Shown: piece by piece, positions 63,742 through 64,000 of the stretch
Position numbering within the stretch: position 1 is the stretch's first letter
Layout: each line of letters begins with the position of its first letter
Source of the DNA: Paenibacillus agricola
GTDB taxonomy: Bacteria > Bacillota > Bacilli > Paenibacillales > NBRC-103111
Direction of reading: 5' to 3'
NCBI RefSeq assembly: GCF_011440305.1
Contig: NZ_JAAOIW010000021.1
Span: 46,901-110,900 of the forward strand
Length of the DNA: 64,000 bases
The notes under the pieces: model-generated
The model's input: the letters and a program-made list of their open reading frames with translations, nothing else
Told to the model about the DNA's origin: nothing
The model's database searches: none
Program-made: the position numbers and the translations under genes

Positions 63742-64000
63742 ACACATGTGGAGTGCTTAATATTGATGATTCGTAATCAGTAGATGAGATGTGAGAGTAT
63801 TCGCTCAATAGTATTGTTTATGCTAACTGCCCCTTAGCTCAGTTGGTAGTCCGTGGTTGGGTATTTAACAACCCCAAAAGAATTGAATACCAGGGGATCA
63901 GAACTATCACGGGGAATTAGCTTAGGTTTTGAGTGAGTGAATAGAGGAGTTGGGGACGAAATGGGGACGTGAGCTATTCACGTCCCTATTTTAATCGTGA
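63742..64000 (+). repeat. 259-bp direct repeat, copy 2 (runs to the window edge)
   Basis: It matches 43976-44234 with three differences and includes the tRNA 5' fragment (63829-63849) and the terminator hairpin. It may continue beyond the window. Confidence 0.9.

Overview
The window looks like a chromosomal segment of a Gram-positive, spore-former-type Firmicute, most likely Paenibacillus. This is inferred from AGGAGG-like ribosome binding sites, frequent TTG/GTG starts, the mix of IS6, IS110 and IS3 elements, RHS and S-layer (SLH) fragments, a large serine recombinase, and the kind of small stress genes present (SRPBCC, DoxX, DinB, WYL regulators). No rRNA, complete tRNA or CRISPR array was seen.

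Layout. (1) 0-3.5 kb: a partial ECF sigma factor, an SRPBCC-DoxX operon, a VOC protein and several gene remnants. (2) 3.6-6.7 kb: a decayed RHS toxin gene, cut at its 3' end by an IS6 element that sits between the toxin tip and a probable immunity gene. (3) 6.8-16.8 kb: an AT-rich accessory island with Shedu (SduA), a restriction-endonuclease-like protein, two HNH genes (one broken), a MazG-like NTP pyrophosphohydrolase, a detached toxin/immunity pair, a DUF6710-like protein, a PD-(D/E)XK gene broken at a poly-A run and a DUF2971-like protein. (4) 17.4-40.8 kb: a phage-like mobile element. It encodes a 1175-residue two-barrel RNA polymerase of the RdRP/YonO type, a DUF5659 protein, a Cys-cluster helicase-like ATPase, a ParB-methyltransferase, small and large terminase, portal, scaffold, major capsid and connector proteins, and a large serine recombinase. 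No tail, lysis or canonical replication genes are visible. Cargo (a KAP-type NTPase, a tyrosine recombinase, a SIR2 protein) lies between the packaging genes. (5) 41-44.2 kb: a second KAP-type NTPase, a small membrane protein, a DNA ligase remnant and a 259-bp direct repeat carrying a tRNA 5' fragment. (6) 44.2-63.7 kb: chromosome-like genes (WYL regulators with operators, DJ-1/PfpI, DinB, DUF6526, MurB, Zn-phospholipase C-like, DHFR-like, beta-propeller, MsrA) mixed with IS110 copies, many pseudogenes, dispersed repeats and four transposon-end-like repeat arrays. (7) 63.7-64 kb: a second copy of the 259-bp repeat, preceded by a recombinase remnant.

Most striking are the polymerase-helicase module linked to a head-only packaging cassette, the four repeat arrays that share an exact 30-bp phasing although their sequences differ, and a shared operator beside two WYL regulator genes. 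Many genes carry single-nucleotide frameshifts. Some of these could be sequencing errors, so broken calls should be checked against reads. All family names come from motif recognition by eye; no database search was run.
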